Positions 29,146 to 37,428 of a stretch of 40,693 nt of DNA are shown one piece after another. Below the pieces are notes generated by a model. It saw only the letters and a list, made by a program, of their open reading frames with translations, searched no databases and was not told where the DNA came from. The stretch comes from Lachnospiraceae bacterium. GTDB taxonomy: Bacteria > Bacillota > Clostridia > Lachnospirales > Lachnospiraceae. The stretch spans positions 1 through 40,693 of the forward strand of contig JAIKYU010000119.1 in NCBI GenBank assembly GCA_024682835.1. The letters run 5' to 3'. Numbering within the stretch: the first letter of the stretch is position 1; every line of letters starts with the position of its first letter. Made by a program: the position numbers and the translations under genes.

Positions 29146-31605
29146 TTGGCTCAGGAAACGGAAAAAAGACAGGACAATACACAGGACAAAACACGGGGGA
29201 AAGCGCTGATCATGGCGTTTTCCCTCGGATTTATCCTGTATTTTTTATGTGTGCTGCCGATCATTCTGCATCATGGCGGCATGTTTTTCTATTACGGGGA
29301 TTATAATGTGCAGCAGGTGCCTTTCTACCTGCTGGCGCACCGGGCTGTCCGGGAAGGAAGACTTTTCTGGAACTGGAATCTTGACCTCGGCGGATCGATG
29401 ATCGGTGATTTCGCTTTCTATCTGTGGGGGAGTCCGTTCTTCTGGATCACCATCCCTTTTCCTGATTCGGCAATTCCCTATCTGATGCCGTTTCTGATGG
29501 CACTCAAATTTGCGACCGCAGCGCTGACTGCGGCACTTTACATGCGCCGTTACATCAAAGGCACTCTGCCGCTGGTCACCGGTGCGCTGCTTTATGCGTT
29601 TTCCGGATTCCAGGCCTGCAACATCGTTTTTCAGCATTTTTCCGATGTGACGGCCTTTTTCCCGCTGCTGCTTCTGACCTTTGACGAACTGATGGCCGTC
29701 GATGATCATCGTACCGAGCAGGAATTCACCCTGTCCGGCGCCCGCTTTTTCCGATTCGCACTCACGGTCACGTTCATGTCGATCGTCAATTACTATTTCT
29801 TCTTCGGACAGGTGCTGTTTTTGCTGCTTTACTTCTGTGTCCGATACATCAAGGGCAATTCCGTGACCGCGGTCCGCCGCATGTTGATCCGCGCCATGGC
29901 CGGCGGTGTGCTGGGGGTTCTGCTGGGGGCTTTTTTCCTTGTGCAGGCCTTTTTCGGAGTGACCGGGAACACCCGGATTTCGGATGTCCTTACCGGCTAT
30001 AATCTGCTCATTTATGAAAGCATGAAGCTTCCCTATGCGATCGTCAAGAGTCTCACGATGATTCCCGACATCATCGGAAAGGGCACGCTTTTCTACACCG
30101 ATGCGATCCGCAATGCATCGCTCGCGGCCTATCTGCCGCTCTTTGGCATCTCCGGCGTCGCGGCGTTCTTTTTTGAACACAAGAAGCATCCGGACTGGCG
30201 GAAGACGCTGCTGATGCTCTGCGCACTGATCGCGTTTGTTCCCTTTTTCAATGCCGCATTCTCTTTGTTTAATTCGCAGTATTATGCGCGCTGGTTCTAC
30301 ATGCCGGTCTTTTTCATGGCGCTTATCACGGCTCAGCAGGTGGAAAGGGGCAAATACGCGGACTGGAAGCTTGGTTCGATGGTGGTGGTCGGATTGTTTC
30401 TTTTTATGCTCACGGTGGCGCTCCTGCCGTCCAAGGACGCGGAGGGCAATATCCGGTATCTCAACATGACGGACAATTCGGATCTGTTCTGGCGTCAGGT
30501 CAAGGGAACGGCAGTGATGATCATCATGCTCATTCTGGTGGTCAATTTCCTGCACGGGAGAAAGCTCAGAATCTTTTCCTTTTTTGCTGCCACGGTTATC
30601 TCCTGTGTGATCACGACCTCGGTGGTGCTCACGAACGGTGCGAGCCTGATCAACGATTTCGGTATGACGGAATGGAAGAAGCAGATGATCGATACCAGAC
30701 CCGAGCTGGAAACGGAAGAGAGCGGTTTCTTCCGAGTGGAGACGGACTCCACCTCGACCAATTATGAGATGTCCTGGGGAATTCCCACGATTCACTGTTT
30801 CCTCAGCACGGTTCCCGCACAGATTTTTCAGTTCTACAACGGAGCGGCGGGGATCACCCGAAGCGTGGAATCCAATGTACCGCTCTCGCGTCCGGGACTG
30901 CGCGCTATACTGTCGGCCCGTTATTATCTTGAGAATGCCGTGATCAATACGGACGGTGAGTTCGGTCAGGGACGCGGGGTAGAGGGTTATGACTACGTTG
31001 ATGACCAGAATGATTTCACGATCTATGAAAACAGCAATTATATCCCGATGGGCTTCGCCTTCCGGTATTATGTGCGGGAGTCGGATTTTGATCAGGTCAA
31101 TAAGGCAGACGCGGACGGGGCGTTGGTAAGGGCGATCATCCTGCCGGATGACGTCGCTGATCAGTACGACGGAATCCTCAAGGAGCTGTCGGCGGACGAA
31201 ACGGTCAGACCGCTGACGGATGAAGATTTTTCCATGGCCTGTCTGGAGCGCAGGCAAAGCGCGTGCACGGTTTTCCAGCCGGACACGAAAGGGTTTACTG
31301 CCGTGACGTCGGAGCTGTTGACGGACAATCTGGTTTTCTTTTCGGTGCCAGCCGCACGCGGTTTTCACGCGCAGGTCGACGGAGAGCCCGTTTCCATCGT
31401 CCGGGCGGACTATGGCCTGATGGCGATACCCGTTCCCGCAGGTGTTCACGAGATCCGGGTGACCTATGATCCCCCGGGAGCCCTGCCGGGCATTCTGTTT
31501 ACAATCGTGGGAATCGTGTGTGTCGTGCTGTATCTGCTGTTCGGAAAGCAGCTGGTGGACAAGCTGCCAAAGCCGAAGAAGGAGGAGACGGAGAAAACTC
31601 CTTAA
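29146..31605 (+). CDS. YfhO-family polytopic membrane protein
   Basis: The protein of up to 819 residues has about 12 membrane segments between residues 20 and 500 (first: FSLGFILYFLCVLPIIL), the loop motif YYGDYNVQQVPFY followed by WNWNLDLGGS, a soluble extracellular part (about 520-780), and a last helix near the C-terminus. This is the YfhO layout; characterised YfhO proteins of Bacillus and Listeria take part in glycosylating lipoteichoic acid. TTG 29146 comes one base after the ilvC stop but lacks a ribosome binding site; ATG 29212, with GGGGGAAAG upstream, is a credible later start. The gene ends tail to tail with the EAL gene, both stops sharing TTAA. Confidence 0.85.
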   Translation: MAQETEKRQDNTQDKTRGKALIMAFSLGFILYFLCVLPIILHHGGMFFYYGDYNVQQVPFYLLAHRAVREGRLFWNWNLDLGGSMIGDFAFYLWGSPFFWITIPFPDSAIPYLMPFLMALKFATAALTAALYMRRYIKGTLPLVTGALLYAFSGFQACNIVFQHFSDVTAFFPLLLLTFDELMAVDDHRTEQEFTLSGARFFRFALTVTFMSIVNYYFFFGQVLFLLLYFCVRYIKGNSVTAVRRMLIRAMAGGVLGVLLGAFFLVQAFFGVTGNTRISDVLTGYNLLIYESMKLPYAIVKSLTMIPDIIGKGTLFYTDAIRNASLAAYLPLFGISGVAAFFFEHKKHPDWRKTLLMLCALIAFVPFFNAAFSLFNSQYYARWFYMPVFFMALITAQQVERGKYADWKLGSMVVVGLFLFMLTVALLPSKDAEGNIRYLNMTDNSDLFWRQVKGTAVMIIMLILVVNFLHGRKLRIFSFFAATVISCVITTSVVLTNGASLINDFGMTEWKKQMIDTRPELETEESGFFRVETDSTSTNYEMSWGIPTIHCFLSTVPAQIFQFYNGAAGITRSVESNVPLSRPGLRAILSARYYLENAVINTDGEFGQGRGVEGYDYVDDQNDFTIYENSNYIPMGFAFRYYVRESDFDQVNKADADGALVRAIILPDDVADQYDGILKELSADETVRPLTDEDFSMACLERRQSACTVFQPDTKGFTAVTSELLTDNLVFFSVPAARGFHAQVDGEPVSIVRADYGLMAIPVPAGVHEIRVTYDPPGALPGILFTIVGIVCVVLYLLFGKQLVDKLPKPKKEETEKTP

Positions 31606-33644
31606 GCTTCCGGAACCGCAGGCTGCGGCGCAGGAGCCCCCATACGCTTTTCGAAGTCGTCCTTCGGCATGGGCTTTGCAAAGATGAAGCCCTGAATCAT
31701 ATCACAGCCCTCATCCGCCAGGAAATCTACCTGATCCCTGACCTCTACGCCCTCTGCGACAATCCGCATGTTCAGCTTCTTTCCGAGACGGATGGCCTCC
31801 GCAACAACGATCTCTCCGCGTCGTCCGGCATTTTCTCCGCGGAAAAACTCCGCATCGAGCTTCAGCACATCCAGCGGCAAATCCTTCAGGGAGTTGAGTG
31901 AGGAGTAGCCGGATCCGAAATCGTCCATTGACACCGCAAAACCGTACTCCTTGAGTTTGCTGATGGTGTGCAGCATCGCCTTCTTGTCGTCGAAGAAGGC
32001 GCTTTCCGTCAGTTCGATTTCGATGTATTCGTGCGGGGTGCCGATCTCATCCACCATATCGCGGATCTGCTCCGCCAGATCGCTTTCGATGAAATGAGCG
32101 CGCGAGACATTGACGGAGACAGGAACACAGTTCTTGCCCTGATCCAGCCACGTCTTCTGATCCGCGGCGACGTGCCGGATCATATAGTGATCGATTTCCG
32201 TGATAAAACCGTTCCTTTCAAAAATCGGGATGAAGCGCCCGGGAGAGATGAGACCGAGATTCGGGTAATTCCAGCGGATCAATGCCTCAGCTCCCCGTAG
32301 TGTATCGGTTTTCGGATCATATTTCGGCTGATAGTAGACGACGAATTCTTCCTTTTCCAGTGCGGTCTGCTGTCTTTCCTGGACCTGATCGATCCATTGC
32401 TGTTCTTTGACCATTTTGTCGTCAAAGAAAGCGATGCCGGATTCTTCGCCGGAGCCGAGGGAGAGTCTGGCGGCGACAGCATTGTTGCCGGCGGTGTCCA
32501 GATCGATCTCCTTGCGCTGGACGGGATTTCCGTTTTTATCCGTGAGACGATCGATCATGACGACGCCTGCACGGAAGTAGAATTTATGCGCGGTATCCAG
32601 TGCCTCCAGTTCGCCGATCAGACCGCCCAGGCGCGTGCGAAGGGAGGCGTCATCCATGTATTTCAGAATGATTCCGAATTCTCCGGAGCCAAGATGAGCA
32701 ACCATCTCATCGCGCTTCAGTAAGCCGTTTATCTGACGGTAGATCGTGCAGAGGACCTTTTCACCATCCTTCACGGAATGGCAGATACAGAAGGTGCTGT
32801 AATTGACAAACTGGAGATTGATGAGGGCGAATCTGTTTTTGGCGCTGCATTTTTTTCGCAGCATCCTTTCGCCCTTCACCAGCAGCCAGGTGTGATTATG
32901 CCCGTCCGTCACCACATCGGTGAAGAAGAGGGATACCATCCGTTTCTGCCGGACAAAATTGCGGATGCCCGCAAAGAGGATGGTGCAGAGGATGATGCCA
33001 AGGAGCGCGATGAGAGAGATGACCAGGGTGGTAAACATGGTCACGTCCCGTTTGTCGGTGCTGAAAACGGCTTTGCCGACAAAGGCTCCCTCCTGACCCA
33101 GGTCAATCGAAATCCAGACGGGGAGGTTGATGAGGCGGATGTTTCTGTCGGCGATGTCCTCAGTCTCTTTTTCCTCCAGGTCCTCATCGCTGCTCATCCA
33201 GCGGAAAAAGGCGGGGTAATCCAGCGTAAGACGGCCTTTGGCGGGATGAATGAAGCCGCGTTTGCCGTCGCGATACACGAGCACGGGGGCATCCTGTCCC
33301 GGAAGATGAACGGATCCGCTCTCCGCACCGCGGGTATCGACCCCGTTGGAACGCACGATGTTCCCGTTTTGGTCCGTGATGAGAAAATCCCGTCCCTCGT
33401 CCAGAAGAAGGAAAAAGATGTTTTCGTCCTCTTCCGCGAGGCTTCGTTCATACAGTTTTGACATGTAGTGGATCTTTTCGTATTCGGCGGCAATTTTGGT
33501 GTCGATGATGTAGGAGCCGAAAAGATAAAGACCGTATTCAACGACGAAGGCGGAGACGATGGAAAACAGAATAAACTCGACAATTGAATTCCAGATATGG
33601 GATTTTTTGATTTTTCGGTATTTCTTTTCGCTTTTGTTTGACAT
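31602..33644 (-). CDS. Membrane c-di-GMP phosphodiesterase with degenerate GGDEF and intact EAL domains
   Basis: The 680-residue protein has a basic N-terminus, membrane helix 1 (about 20-45), an extracytoplasmic sensor region (46-200), helix 2 (203-228), a GGDEF-like domain (about 250-410) and an EAL domain (about 425-668). The cyclase signature is GSGEF (319-323) and the domain is divergent, so cyclase activity is unlikely. The EAL site looks complete: E453 in GAEALIRW, N512, E545 in ELTES, DDFGSGYSS (D574, D575), K595 and E631 in AEGVE. It should therefore hydrolyse c-di-GMP in response to an external cue. ATG 33644 follows GGGGAGG by nine bases; an earlier in-frame ATG (33725) precedes the promoter. 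Confidence 0.92.
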   Translation of the reverse strand: MSNKSEKKYRKIKKSHIWNSIVEFILFSIVSAFVVEYGLYLFGSYIIDTKIAAEYEKIHYMSKLYERSLAEEDENIFFLLLDEGRDFLITDQNGNIVRSNGVDTRGAESGSVHLPGQDAPVLVYRDGKRGFIHPAKGRLTLDYPAFFRWMSSDEDLEEKETEDIADRNIRLINLPVWISIDLGQEGAFVGKAVFSTDKRDVTMFTTLVISLIALLGIILCTILFAGIRNFVRQKRMVSLFFTDVVTDGHNHTWLLVKGERMLRKKCSAKNRFALINLQFVNYSTFCICHSVKDGEKVLCTIYRQINGLLKRDEMVAHLGSGEFGIILKYMDDASLRTRLGGLIGELEALDTAHKFYFRAGVVMIDRLTDKNGNPVQRKEIDLDTAGNNAVAARLSLGSGEESGIAFFDDKMVKEQQWIDQVQERQQTALEKEEFVVYYQPKYDPKTDTLRGAEALIRWNYPNLGLISPGRFIPIFERNGFITEIDHYMIRHVAADQKTWLDQGKNCVPVSVNVSRAHFIESDLAEQIRDMVDEIGTPHEYIEIELTESAFFDDKKAMLHTISKLKEYGFAVSMDDFGSGYSSLNSLKDLPLDVLKLDAEFFRGENAGRRGEIVVAEAIRLGKKLNMRIVAEGVEVRDQVDFLADEGCDMIQGFIFAKPMPKDDFEKRMGAPAPQPAVPEA

Positions 33645-33675
33645 GGCATGCGTCCTCCCCGGGTTTCTGCGGTTT

Positions 33676-33704
33676 ATCATAGCACAAAACGGGGGCCGGA
33701 ACAA
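33676..33704 (-). promoter_or_regulatory. Promoter of the EAL phosphodiesterase gene
   Basis: On the minus strand TTGTTC (plus 33699-33704) and TATGAT (plus 33676-33681) are 17 bases apart, with TGC before the -10 as an extended element. Confidence 0.75.
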
Positions 33705-33718
33705 TTCGGTATGATCAC

Positions 33719-33747
33719 TTGACAAGATTTTCTGCCGTTGGTATGAT
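33719..33747 (+). promoter_or_regulatory. Promoter of tRNA-Gly
   Basis: A consensus TTGACA at 33719-33724 and TATGAT at 33742-33747 are 17 bases apart; the tRNA begins 12 bases later. Confidence 0.88.
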
Positions 33748-33759
33748 AGATAGGTCTCT

Positions 33760-33830
33760 GCAGGATTAGTACATCGGTAGTATGTCAGCTTCCCAAGCTG
33801 AAGAGGCGGGTCCGACTCCCGTATCCTGCT
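33760..33830 (+). tRNA. tRNA-Gly, anticodon CCC
   Basis: A 71-base cloverleaf: acceptor GCAGGAT/ATCCTGC with discriminator T at 33830, anticodon stem TCAGC/GCTGA with loop TTCCCAA (anticodon CCC), and T arm GCGGG-TCCGACT-CCCGT. The T discriminator and CCC anticodon give glycine, reading GGG. The 3' CCA is not encoded. Confidence 0.94.
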
Positions 33831-33860
33831 TCCTGATACGGATCATACAGACACTGCTGG

Positions 33861-33898
33861 AAAATGCGCGACGAGAGGTCTTCTCGTAAGCGCATTTT
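33861..33898 (+). terminator. Two-part hairpin between tRNA-Gly and mscL
   Basis: AAAATGCGC (33861-33869) pairs with GCGCATTTT (33890-33898), and inside it ACGAGA (33871-33876) pairs with TCTCGT (33882-33887). The 3' arm ends in four T. It fits a terminator for the tRNA. I see no separate promoter between it and mscL, so it may act as a partial terminator or mscL leader structure. Confidence 0.65.
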
Positions 33899-33925
33899 GT
33901 GGGTTTATACAAAAAGGAGGTTGTC

Positions 33926-34408
33926 ATGGCAGACGTAAATCAGGCAAAGAAAAAAACAAAGGGCTTTATCGGTGAATTCCGTGAATTCATCATGCGCGGC
34001 AACGTCATGGATCTCGCGGTCGGTGTGATCATCGGCGGCGCTTTTCAGGCGATCATCAATTCGCTGGTCAATGACATCATTATGCCGCTCATTACGCTGG
34101 TCACCGGCGGAATCGATTTCAACAACTGGTTTATCGCGCTCGACGGCGGCACCTACTCCAGCCTGGCACTGGCTCAGGAATACGGTGCAGCCACATTGAA
34201 TTACGGCGTTTTTATCACGGCCATTATCAACTTCCTGCTGATGGCGATTGTCGTGTTCTGCCTCGTCAAAACCCTGAACCGGATTGCGGAGAAGGTGAAA
34301 AAGGAAAAGGAAGAGGAGACGCCCACCACGAAGATCTGCCCGCACTGCCAGTCCGAAATCAATATCAAGGCGACCCGCTGCCCGCACTGCACGAGCGAGC
34401 TTTCATAA
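33926..34408 (+). CDS. mscL: Large-conductance mechanosensitive channel with C-terminal zinc ribbon
   Basis: MscL opens under membrane tension to release solutes during osmotic downshock. The 160-residue sequence has the N-terminal helix and first pore helix FIMRGNVMDLAVGVIIGGAF, the periplasmic loop, and the second helix GVFITAIINFLLMAIVVFCLV. After the charged KKEKEEE stretch, instead of the plain cytoplasmic helix end, it carries CPHC (138-141) and CPHC (152-155), a zinc-ribbon pair. ATG 33926 with AAGGAGG six bases upstream is better than an earlier in-frame GTG at 33899, which abuts the hairpin. Confidence 0.94.
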   Translation: MADVNQAKKKTKGFIGEFREFIMRGNVMDLAVGVIIGGAFQAIINSLVNDIIMPLITLVTGGIDFNNWFIALDGGTYSSLALAQEYGAATLNYGVFITAIINFLLMAIVVFCLVKTLNRIAEKVKKEKEEETPTTKICPHCQSEINIKATRCPHCTSELS

Positions 34409-34430
34409 GAGAGCGGACTCCGGGGAGACG

Positions 34431-35450
34431 TCAATACCGATTGTGCACCTTTTCGGCAAAGCACATCATGTCCCTGAACTCGATGACCTGACCGTCATCG
34501 AGTTCTGCTTTTCCGGTCATTTTGCCGAATACCTGATGCTGGTTGGACAGTATGACCTTGAGATCGATACAGGCAGAGCGATCAAGCACCGGTACAAATT
34601 CCGTTTCAAACCGACCGTCTGAGGAGGAAAAAGTCCATTTGTCCATGATGTTTTCCGGAATATGGAAGGTCACATCATCCAGCTTATGGACTTTTCCTTC
34701 GTAGAAGAGGACGTTTTCGGTGGCTGCGCTTGTATTTCCGAACCCGTAGCCGATATTGAAGCCGAAGCGCCTGCCGTGCAGATCTGCGTTGCCTGAACCC
34801 CAGAGCCAGGTGTTGTCGTAGGTCCAGACGCCACGTCCCCAGTCCAGCGTGCCGAAATCGGTCCGTGGATCGAACCGGTACACCTTTCCGTCGTATTTCA
34901 TATAGCCGTCCGCGCGCATCGTGTTGATTTTCTGATTATAGTAGAAGGCGTGTTTCTGATCCCACGGCGTAGCGATCACCATGGATTCCATCTGCGGCTG
35001 TTCCAGTGTGATGTCACATTCAAAGGGTTTTCCGTTCCAGAAGTTTTCAAACCGGCAGAGGATGCGTCTTTTTTGGTCGGATACGCTGAATTCCATGTTC
35101 AGCCGTTTGTCCGCATACTTGGTTGTCCCCTTCGAGGAGTCGGAGGGGAGTTTCATCCGCCCGAGCGGAAACGCATTCAACACCGTTTCCGTGTGTTCCC
35201 GGGGAACATCTCCGAAGGTTAAAAGCGACACGGACTGAAGACCGATGTAACCGTCGTCGGAAATCGTAAATGCGCCTGCAAACTCCCTGTTCAGCACCAG
35301 GTAATAATCCCATTCCTTGATCCGCCATTTCGGCGCCTTAATTGTGCTCCGATCGTATTCCTGAAGCAGATGTCTGGACCATCCGGGCTCTGCAAGCTCG
35401 CCGGCGCTGTTCAGAAGAGGGTGCCTTTCCGTAACCTCGTGATTTCTCAT
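34431..35450 (-). CDS. DUF2804 family protein
   Basis: The 339-residue cytosolic protein is rich in Trp, Phe and Tyr and predicted mostly beta, with motifs such as LDWGRGVWTYDNTWLWGSG and FGFNIGYGFGNT that mark the DUF2804 family as I know it. The function of that family is undefined; the beta-rich fold recalls lipocalin-like or glycan-binding proteins, which is only a guess. ATG 35450 follows GGAAAGGA by five bases; an upstream in-frame ATG (35492) lacks one. Nothing links it functionally to mscL, with which it is convergent. Confidence 0.8.
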   Translation of the reverse strand: MRNHEVTERHPLLNSAGELAEPGWSRHLLQEYDRSTIKAPKWRIKEWDYYLVLNREFAGAFTISDDGYIGLQSVSLLTFGDVPREHTETVLNAFPLGRMKLPSDSSKGTTKYADKRLNMEFSVSDQKRRILCRFENFWNGKPFECDITLEQPQMESMVIATPWDQKHAFYYNQKINTMRADGYMKYDGKVYRFDPRTDFGTLDWGRGVWTYDNTWLWGSGNADLHGRRFGFNIGYGFGNTSAATENVLFYEGKVHKLDDVTFHIPENIMDKWTFSSSDGRFETEFVPVLDRSACIDLKVILSNQHQVFGKMTGKAELDDGQVIEFRDMMCFAEKVHNRY

Positions 35451-35534
35451 GGCTGTCCTTTCCGGGTATTCGTGTGTAAGATCAATAGACAATTTGCAAG
35501 CATGATCGCTTTATGAGTTTTTGACCCTGACACC

Positions 35535-35563
35535 ATTATATACAAAGCGGTGCGGATTTCCAA
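35535..35563 (-). promoter_or_regulatory. Promoter of the DUF2804 gene
   Basis: On the minus strand TTGGAA (plus 35558-35563) and TATAAT (plus 35535-35540) are 17 bases apart, giving a leader of about 80 bases. In the rest of 35451-35742 I see only the flotillin promoter. Confidence 0.78.
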
Positions 35564-35660
35564 CAGAAATGAGAATCATCACGGACAGAGGGATGGCTGT
35601 AGAGCGGCAGTATATTCCAAAATGGAGTAATAGACCGTCTTTATTTGCGGAACCGGTTAT

Positions 35661-35688
35661 TTATTTCAATGCAGACGGATTCTATAAT
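35661..35688 (+). promoter_or_regulatory. Likely promoter of the flotillin gene
   Basis: TATAAT is perfect at 35683-35688; the -35 is weak (TTATTT at 35661-35666, 16-base spacer). The gene starts 55 bases downstream. Confidence 0.6.
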
Positions 35689-35742
35689 GGATGAAACAAA
35701 AGCAAATGCGGAGCATGTGATTCCGCGGAAAAGGAGGAGACC

Positions 35743-37272
35743 ATGATTCAACTTTCAACCATTATTATTGCGGCGATTATCATTCTGCTGATTATCATTG
35801 TTGCAGCGGGATATGTCAAGGCTCCGCCCGACAAGGCTTTCATCATATCCGGTCTGCGTGCAAAACCCCGCATTCTCATTGGACGTGCGGGAGTCAAGAT
35901 TCCGTTTCTGGAAAGAGTGGACAAACTGTACCTTGGACAGATGACGGTGGATATCAAGACGGAGCAGTCTGTTCCCACCAACGACTTCATCAATGTCAAT
36001 GTGGATGCCGTGGCAAAGGTGCGGATCGGAACAGACCCGGAGGCAATCCAGCTGGCGGCCAAAAACTTCCTCAACAAGTCACCGGAGCAGATCACGCTGG
36101 ATCTGCAGGATTCCCTGCAGGGCAATATGCGTGAGATCATAGGCACCCTGGCTCTCAAGACCATCAATACCGACCGGGATTCATTTTCGGATCAGGTGAT
36201 GGAGAAGGCATCCAGGGACATGAATAAACTGGGTATTGAGATTCTTTCCTGCAATATCCAGAATGTGACGGACGAGAACGGCCTTATCAGTGATCTTGGT
36301 ATGGACAATACCGCAAAAATCAAGAAGGACGCGGCTATTGCCAAGGCGCAGGCCGATCGGGACGTGGCCATCGCCAGGGCACAGGCGGACAAGGCAGCCA
36401 ACGATGCCAGAGTGCTGGCACAGACGGAAATTGCCGAAAAGAACAATGCACTGGCCATCAAGCAGGCGGAGCTGAAAAAGCAGGCAGACACCAAGAACGC
36501 CGAAGCGGACGCGGCTTATGAGATCCAAAAGCAGGAACAGGAGAAGTCCATCCAGACGGCGACGGTCAATGCACAGATTGCCAAGGCGGAGCGGGAGGCG
36601 GAGCTGAAGCAGCGCGAAGTCACCGTGAAACAGCAGGAGCTGGCGGCACAGATCGAAAAACAGGCGGATGCCGAGAAATACAGGGCAGAAAAGACGGCGG
36701 AAGCTGATCTTATCAAGCGTCAGAAAAATGCCGAGGCGGAGAAGTACGAGCAGGAAAAGGATGCCGAGGCCAGAAAGGCACAGGCGGAGGCGCAGAAGTT
36801 TGCAGCCGAGCAGGAAGCGGCAGGAATTAAGGCAAAGTATGATGCCGAGGCTGCCGGTATAGCCGCCAAGGGTCTTGCGGAGGCGGAGGCAATCAGAGCC
36901 AAGGGCCTGGCAGAGGCAGAGGCCATGGAAAAGAAGGCTGAGGCTTACAGAAAGTACAACGGTGCCGCCGTGGCGGAAATGATGATCAAGATCATGCCGC
37001 AGATGGCTGCCGAGATTGCAAAGCCCTTATCCCAGATTGACAAGATTAATATCTACGGCACGGGGGACGGGACAAACGGCGCCAGCCAGATCTCCGGCAA
37101 TATGCCCGTCGTCATGAAACAGGTTTTCGATACCATGAGTGAGGCCTGTGGGGTTGATTTCTCGGAGATCATGCGGGCCGGCACCTATGATGCCAAGGTC
37201 AACAGGAACGTCAATCTTACCGGCGACGGGGTGAATGTGCAGGTGCACAGCACGGGAGCCGGGGAGCAGTAA
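35743..37272 (+). CDS. Flotillin-family membrane scaffold protein
   Basis: The 509-residue protein has an N-terminal membrane segment (IIIAAIIILLIIIVAAGYV, 7-25), an SPFH domain (about 30-190, with KAPPDKAFIISG and VPTNDFINVNVDAVAKV) and a long Ala/Glu/Lys/Gln coiled coil (about 190-405) with repeated AEAxA units. A C-terminal oligomerisation region follows (ALA-rich MMIKIMPQMAAEIAKPL). Flotillins organise ordered membrane patches. The NfeD partner that often accompanies flotillin is not adjacent. AAAAGGAGGAGACC precedes the ATG, and a terminator follows, so it is probably a single-gene unit. Confidence 0.93.
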   Translation: MIQLSTIIIAAIIILLIIIVAAGYVKAPPDKAFIISGLRAKPRILIGRAGVKIPFLERVDKLYLGQMTVDIKTEQSVPTNDFINVNVDAVAKVRIGTDPEAIQLAAKNFLNKSPEQITLDLQDSLQGNMREIIGTLALKTINTDRDSFSDQVMEKASRDMNKLGIEILSCNIQNVTDENGLISDLGMDNTAKIKKDAAIAKAQADRDVAIARAQADKAANDARVLAQTEIAEKNNALAIKQAELKKQADTKNAEADAAYEIQKQEQEKSIQTATVNAQIAKAEREAELKQREVTVKQQELAAQIEKQADAEKYRAEKTAEADLIKRQKNAEAEKYEQEKDAEARKAQAEAQKFAAEQEAAGIKAKYDAEAAGIAAKGLAEAEAIRAKGLAEAEAMEKKAEAYRKYNGAAVAEMMIKIMPQMAAEIAKPLSQIDKINIYGTGDGTNGASQISGNMPVVMKQVFDTMSEACGVDFSEIMRAGTYDAKVNRNVNLTGDGVNVQVHSTGAGEQ

Positions 37273-37300
37273 ACAAAAACAGAATGGTTGCTTCACGGAA

Positions 37301-37330
37301 GGCCGGGTGATTCGTCACCCGGTCTTTTCT
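37301..37330 (+). terminator. Intrinsic terminator after the flotillin gene
   Basis: CCGGGTGA (37303-37310) and TCACCCGG (37315-37322) form a perfect eight-pair stem closed by a stable TTCG tetraloop, followed by TCTTTTCT. Confidence 0.88.
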
Positions 37331-37336
37331 GTCCGG

Positions 37337-37365
37337 TTGCGATCCCTGACAATCGGTTGTATAAT
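37337..37365 (+). promoter_or_regulatory. Promoter of the lipoprotein gene
   Basis: TTGCGA (37337-37342) and TATAAT (37360-37365) are 17 bases apart and start right after the flotillin terminator. A second -10-like TATACT at 37392-37397 has no good -35. Confidence 0.72.
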
Positions 37366-37428
37366 TGGATGATATGAAGTTGCTTTTGTGTTATACTGGC
37401 AGCGATGTGTATTCGTTGGAGGCTTTTT

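Noticed and set aside
29245..31449. A 734-codon open frame on the minus strand opposite the YfhO gene
   Set aside because: It has no ribosome binding site or recognisable domain and is exactly antisense to a membrane protein with clear family features; the low-stop reverse frame follows from G+C-rich codon use.
35743..37272. Long minus-strand frames opposite the flotillin coiled coil
   Set aside because: They arise from the biased Ala/Glu/Lys codons of the coiled coil; flotillin itself is clear.
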